Assembly: GCA_022843345.1 (NCBI GenBank)
Contig: JALHNW010000152.1
Location: forward strand, 1 to 5,443
Origin: Rubritepida sp.
Lineage (GTDB): Bacteria > Pseudomonadota > Alphaproteobacteria > Acetobacterales > Acetobacteraceae
DNA length: 5,443 nt
Reading direction: 5' to 3'
The position numbers and the translations under genes are program-made. Positions within the stretch are counted from its first letter, which is position 1. Every line of letters starts with the position of its first letter. Shown here in pieces: positions 5,267 to 5,443 of the stretch. A model generated the notes under the pieces. The model ran no database searches. It saw only the letters and a program-made list of their open reading frames with translations, and was not told where the DNA came from.

Positions 5267-5443
<177 letters not shown>

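Overview
The window is GC-rich throughout, with codon use strongly biased to G or C in the third position and no visible low-GC island. Protein motifs (an FNR/FnrL-type regulator, a UDP-galactopyranose mutase, a DUF892 ferritin-like protein) point to an alphaproteobacterium. An Acetobacteraceae/Roseomonas-like organism is my best guess, from general impression and not from a search.

Layout. Positions 1-315 (+) hold the 3' end of a gene whose C-terminus resembles small phage tail-fibre-like proteins; a very strong GC hairpin (322-354) follows its stop. Positions 425-1171 (+) encode a Crp/Fnr regulator with a complete set of FNR-type iron-sulfur cysteines. It converges with a minus-strand block. 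Read in its own direction, that block runs: a fusion of a glycosyltransferase with UDP-galactopyranose mutase (5098-2807), a clan-A glycoside hydrolase-like protein (2807-1704) overlapping it by one base, and a DUF892/YciF ferritin-like protein (1685-1188) after an 18-base gap. Upstream on the same strand the window ends inside the 3' end of upp, uracil phosphoribosyltransferase (5443-5267).

How the genes may work together. The fused enzyme probably makes UDP-galactofuranose and may use it, or another sugar nucleotide, in the same polypeptide. The overlapping hydrolase-like gene is very likely co-translated and so belongs to the same glycan pathway, although it shows no export signal. The ferritin-like gene may be a co-transcribed stress protein or an independent passenger. 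The FNR-type gene is a neighbour, not evidently a member of the pathway. I see no FNR box in the two main intergenic regions.

Most noteworthy are the glycosyltransferase-mutase fusion coupled to a short, divergent glycoside hydrolase, and the substituted dimer-interface residues of the FNR protein. No RNA gene, insertion sequence or CRISPR array was seen. No gene-free stretch exceeds 300 bases.
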